DNA of 34,925 bases, taken from NCBI GenBank assembly GCA_016213945.1, contig JACQZF010000076.1:1-34925 (forward strand), read 5' to 3'. The notes below the pieces were generated by a model. The model worked only from the letters and a program-made list of their open reading frames with translations. It did no database searches and was not told the DNA's origin. Position numbers and translations under genes: made by a program. This DNA comes from Nitrospirota bacterium (lineage in GTDB: Bacteria; Nitrospirota; Thermodesulfovibrionia; UBA6902). Of the stretch, positions 32,324-34,925 are shown in pieces. The number at the start of each line of letters is the position of its first letter. The stretch's first letter is position 1.

Positions 32324-32848
32324 TTAAAAATCAATATCAACCTGCAGGGAATCAAGGAACTTGTTGAATGAAGTGAATACCTCCATGACACCGAGCGCTT
32401 CTATAATCTCGGGGTCCGAAGCTCCGGACTGACGGAGGGCCTCGAAATCAGAATCAGGAATCCTTATTGGGTCTTGGTTGGCCTTCCGTGCGAAATTTAT
32501 GAGGGCTCTTTCCTTTACGGTGAAATCCGCCTTCTCGATGTTCTCTTCAATTCGTTTGAGCTCCTCGTCGGAGATGCCGATGGATTTCAGCGCGCCCCGA
32601 TGGGCGGCTACGCAGTATTTACAGGAGTTGTCTTTTGATACCAGGACAGCGATGGTCTGTTTCACCTTAGCGCTCAGGCTTCCCTGCATCATGACCGCTT
32701 TGACCTTGTTCCAGTTGGCTTGCAAAAGGGGGGGATGGACGGCATACGTCCTGAACAGGTTCGGCACCATGCCGAAGGCCCCCCTGATCTCATCAAATAT
32801 CCTCATTGTTTCTTTTGATACTGTTTCAGGTGATTTAATTCTTGACAT
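32324..32848 (-). CDS. AhpD-like / carboxymuconolactone decarboxylase family peroxidase-related protein
   Basis: This 174-residue all-helical protein has the AhpD-type redox motif SCKYCVAAHRGALKSIGI near residues 75-92 (CxxC plus His), preceded by LSAKVKQTIAVLVSKDN. The FGMVPNLFRTYAVHPPLL segment near residue 25 is typical of 'peroxidase-related' members. It probably reduces or relays oxidising equivalents from hydroperoxides. Selenocysteine forms of AhpD relatives exist, but here both active-site positions are Cys codons. RBS: AAAGGAG before the ATG. It lies 94 nt after the SDR gene on the same strand. Confidence 0.85.
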   Translation of the reverse strand: MSRIKSPETVSKETMRIFDEIRGAFGMVPNLFRTYAVHPPLLQANWNKVKAVMMQGSLSAKVKQTIAVLVSKDNSCKYCVAAHRGALKSIGISDEELKRIEENIEKADFTVKERALINFARKANQDPIRIPDSDFEALRQSGASDPEIIEALGVMEVFTSFNKFLDSLQVDIDF

Positions 32849-32942
32849 AATCGACTCCTTTCTCTTTTTATGATAATTTTCGCTCGCGCCGGGCAGGCCA
32901 GTTAGTAACTGGGGAACTACTCAAGCGCTATCCCCTCTATCT

Positions 32943-33761
32943 TTACCCACCCGCTGCGAATCCGGGATACAGCAGCATCCCGCCGTCAGCATAAATGGTA
33001 GTTCCCGTGATATAGTCGGCCTCATCAGAAGCAAGCCATACCGCGACTCTCGCTATATCTTCTGTTTCACCGACCCTGTTGTACGGGATTAATTTCAGCA
33101 GGGATGCCTCCGCTTCCGGCGTCTCCCACGCCTGCCTGTTAATGTCTGTCTTTATTGCCCCCGGGCCTATACTGTTTACCCTGATTCCATGAGGCCCGAG
33201 CTCCTGTGCAAGGCTTTTCATCAATAGCATGATGCCTCCCTTTGAAGCCGCGTAGTTCGCATGACCCGACCATGGAATTACTTCGTGAACGGAACTGATG
33301 AAAATGATCTTCCCTGCAGCGCGGGAATGTTCCGGGACAATCCCCCGCCTGATAAACTCCTTTGCTGCTTCCCGGGCACAGAGAAAAGCCCCTGTAAGGT
33401 TCACATCGAGCACACGCTGCCACTGCTGCAGTGTCATGTCCTTAAAAGGCGAATCTTTCTGTATCCCTGAATTGTTTATCAGGATATCAACAGTTCCATA
33501 TGTGTCAAACATTGTCCTGAACATTGCAAGCGCCTGATCTTCGCTGCTCACGTCAGCCTTAACTGCGATGGCGCTTCCTCCGGCTTTCTTAATGTCCTGC
33601 ACGATCAGGTTAGCGGCATCCTCCTTTGAAGAATAGTTCACAACCACATTCGCGCCGGCAGCAGCCATTGCTTTTGCGATCCCTTCGCCTATTCCGGAGC
33701 TTGCTCCTGTAACAAGCGCCGTCTGGTTTTTCAATATTCCTTTTTCGTAATCGATTGTCAT
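32943..33761 (-). CDS. SDR-family glucose 1-dehydrogenase-like oxidoreductase
   Basis: This 272-residue short-chain dehydrogenase has the cofactor motif TALVTGASSGIGEGIA (TGxxxGIG), NNSGIQKDSPF (NNxG), the catalytic Ser in FISSVHEVIPWSGH and the YAASKGG Tyr/Lys pair, then RVNSIGPGAIKTDIN. The N-terminal extension, the VHEVIPW segment and the GGMLLYPGF ending are characteristic of glucose 1-dehydrogenases of the SDR type, which oxidise glucose to gluconolactone with NAD(P). Glucose released by the glucosidase could feed it, but substrate assignment from sequence is uncertain. The MFS gene lies 28 nt upstream, so transporter and enzyme are probably cotranscribed. Confidence 0.85.
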   Translation of the reverse strand: MTIDYEKGILKNQTALVTGASSGIGEGIAKAMAAAGANVVVNYSSKEDAANLIVQDIKKAGGSAIAVKADVSSEDQALAMFRTMFDTYGTVDILINNSGIQKDSPFKDMTLQQWQRVLDVNLTGAFLCAREAAKEFIRRGIVPEHSRAAGKIIFISSVHEVIPWSGHANYAASKGGIMLLMKSLAQELGPHGIRVNSIGPGAIKTDINRQAWETPEAEASLLKLIPYNRVGETEDIARVAVWLASDEADYITGTTIYADGGMLLYPGFAAGG

Positions 33762-33789
33762 AAATTCTCCTTTATGCTGGAATCATTTG

Positions 33790-34925
33790 TCATTCAGCTA
33801 TTCTGTCTCCCGGCAGCTCTTCCCTTATAGTCAGGGCGAGAACAAAGACACTTATCGGATACAGGGCTGAAAGTTGATACAACCGTTCTATAGTAAAAGA
33901 GGAGCGCAGCGGTCCGATCACATAGGAGCCGATCCCCACTCCGCTCATCAGGGCAGCAATCATGAGTGAAGACACGAATGCACTGCTTGAGGTGAAACGC
34001 CCGGAAACAAGGGTAACCGAGAGCGGGAAAAAAGCTGAACACGCCAAACCCGCAAATGCAAACAGCGCTATACCAACAGTCGGCGAATCAGCTATGGGCA
34101 GAAGAAGAAACCCGATGATCATAAGAAGAGGAAGGGCTCTCCAAATATGTATCGCAGGTACCTTAAGAAGCAGAACAGAGACGAGCAGCCGTCCGGCCGC
34201 CATCATGGCCCAAAAGGTCGAGAGGGCCAATGATGCATGTGCAAGTTCTATTTTCCGCTCTTCATGGAGATAGATGACCGCCCAGTTCGAGAATGTACCT
34301 TCGGCAAATGCATAGAGGATAACGATAGCGATAAACGTCCAGAGGGCAGGACTTGAAAATAACTTCTCCTGCTGTTTCGGGGAATGAGGCGGTTGGGCAT
34401 CTTCAGGTTTCCCGTAAACAGGGAACCTCGTCAATATGGCAGTCCCTGCCAGCAACGCGCTCACAATTAATAAGGACATCGGGAACGCAAGCCATTGCCC
34501 CCGCACTATAAGGTATCCCGCAATGATTGGGCCTGCAGCCAGCCCGATTCCCAGTAATGTGTGAAGTGCAACCAGTGCAGTTTCCCGCCGTTGGGGAAAG
34601 AATATTCCGGGGAATGTATTAAGCGGAGCAGCCGAGCTGCCGAATGCCAGCCCGAACATGGCTGTCGATGCCAATACAGCATAAAAAGCAGCCGGCGAGC
34701 TTAAAATTGTAATTGATCCGAGGAGCGCCTGAGAAATAACATTTGCAAGAAGCGCTGAAAGCAATAGGCTCTTGAGTCCGATACGCCGTGCAAGGCTCCC
34801 TCCGGCAACAGACCCAAGAATTGCGGCTATAAACTGCGGGATGAAGATAAATCCGTATTGCGCATCGGTGAGACCGCTAATATTTTTTAAAATGGCGCTG
34901 CTTGCCGGGAAACTCACCATGGTGA
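33790..34925 (-). CDS. MFS transporter, partial at window edge
   Basis: At least 376 residues of a major facilitator permease are encoded. The first in-window ATG (34920) gives MVSFPASSAILKNISGL and DAQYGFIFIPQFIAAILGSV, which looks like the end of helix 1 and helix 2, so the true start probably lies beyond the right edge; the frame is open to the last base. Loop 2-3 carries GGSLARRIGLKSL. About eleven membrane helices follow, with a cytoplasmic central loop (EDAQPPHSPKQQEK). The pattern resembles the FucP/sugar-porter-like group. The SDR gene follows 28 nt downstream. Confidence 0.82.
   Translation of the reverse strand, partial: TMVSFPASSAILKNISGLTDAQYGFIFIPQFIAAILGSVAGGSLARRIGLKSLLLSALLANVISQALLGSITILSSPAAFYAVLASTAMFGLAFGSSAAPLNTFPGIFFPQRRETALVALHTLLGIGLAAGPIIAGYLIVRGQWLAFPMSLLIVSALLAGTAILTRFPVYGKPEDAQPPHSPKQQEKLFSSPALWTFIAIVILYAFAEGTFSNWAVIYLHEERKIELAHASLALSTFWAMMAAGRLLVSVLLLKVPAIHIWRALPLLMIIGFLLLPIADSPTVGIALFAFAGLACSAFFPLSVTLVSGRFTSSSAFVSSLMIAALMSGVGIGSYVIGPLRSSFTIERLYQLSALYPISVFVLALTIREELPGDRIAE

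Noticed and set aside
1-34925. CRISPR arrays, rRNA and tRNA genes
   Set aside because: I saw no regularly spaced direct repeats and no recognisable tRNA or rRNA sequence on either strand by eye.

Overview
The window looks like about 35 kb of chromosome from a free-living Gram-negative anaerobe or microaerophile of moderate GC. The gene set points towards Nitrospirota (Thermodesulfovibrio-like) or a Desulfobacterota lineage: arsenosugar-type glycosyltransferases, a DsrE-fold protein, a small c-type cytochrome, a short 6-phosphogluconate dehydrogenase and UGA-containing redox genes. The taxonomy is inference only; no rRNA or tRNA gene was seen.

Layout. 1-1328 is decayed mobile DNA: a tyrosine recombinase relic that runs into minus-strand structured RNA with a textbook group II intron domain V. 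1329-5618 (minus) is a three-gene unit: GH63-like glucosidase, sterol desaturase-like hydroxylase, DUF3047 protein. 5782-9628 (plus) carries a Crp/Fnr regulator, an exported DsrE-like protein, a glutaredoxin with an in-frame UGA, a cytochrome c, transaldolase and a DUF3179 lipoprotein with an in-frame UGA. 9659-11987 (minus) holds a VTT membrane protein, a Cys-rich protein, a STAS protein, a DUF2892 protein and a truncated Crp/Fnr relic. A TA-flanked MITE follows. 12354-23372 (plus) is a long co-directional run: two selenodomain/arsenosugar-type transferases, a second Crp/Fnr paralogue, aquaporin, a 1457-residue dikinase-like protein, RpiA, Gnd, a GmhB-like phosphatase, WrbA and a LOG-family protein. 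23426-26070 is a 97-100 bp direct repeat enclosing an MFS fragment and a GC-rich HelD-like helicase gene. The rest is mostly housekeeping: a methyltransferase, a diguanylate cyclase, prfC, pnp, a DksA-like protein, an AhpD-like protein, an SDR and an MFS transporter cut by the window edge.

Themes. (1) Two genes are broken only by an in-frame TGA. In each it falls where the family has a redox cysteine (UxxC in glutaredoxin, Y-U-P-L in DUF3179). In each, a 7-bp hairpin starts exactly 16 nt after the UGA with a GU in its apical loop, and the loop G is 24 nt from the UGA in both. These are strong selenocysteine candidates. (2) A 16-bp palindrome, TGTAR-N6-YTACA, occurs five times between 5.69 and 13.67 kb, in front of both Crp/Fnr paralogues (68% identical, identical recognition helices), the glucosidase operon, the DsrE-like gene, the STAS operon and the truncated regulator. 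In several cases it sits at a class II activator position relative to a -10-like hexamer. I infer a local, self-regulated regulon tying sugar and pentose phosphate metabolism to redox genes. (3) Remodelling by mobile elements is visible at 0-1 kb, 12.1 kb and 23.4-26.1 kb.
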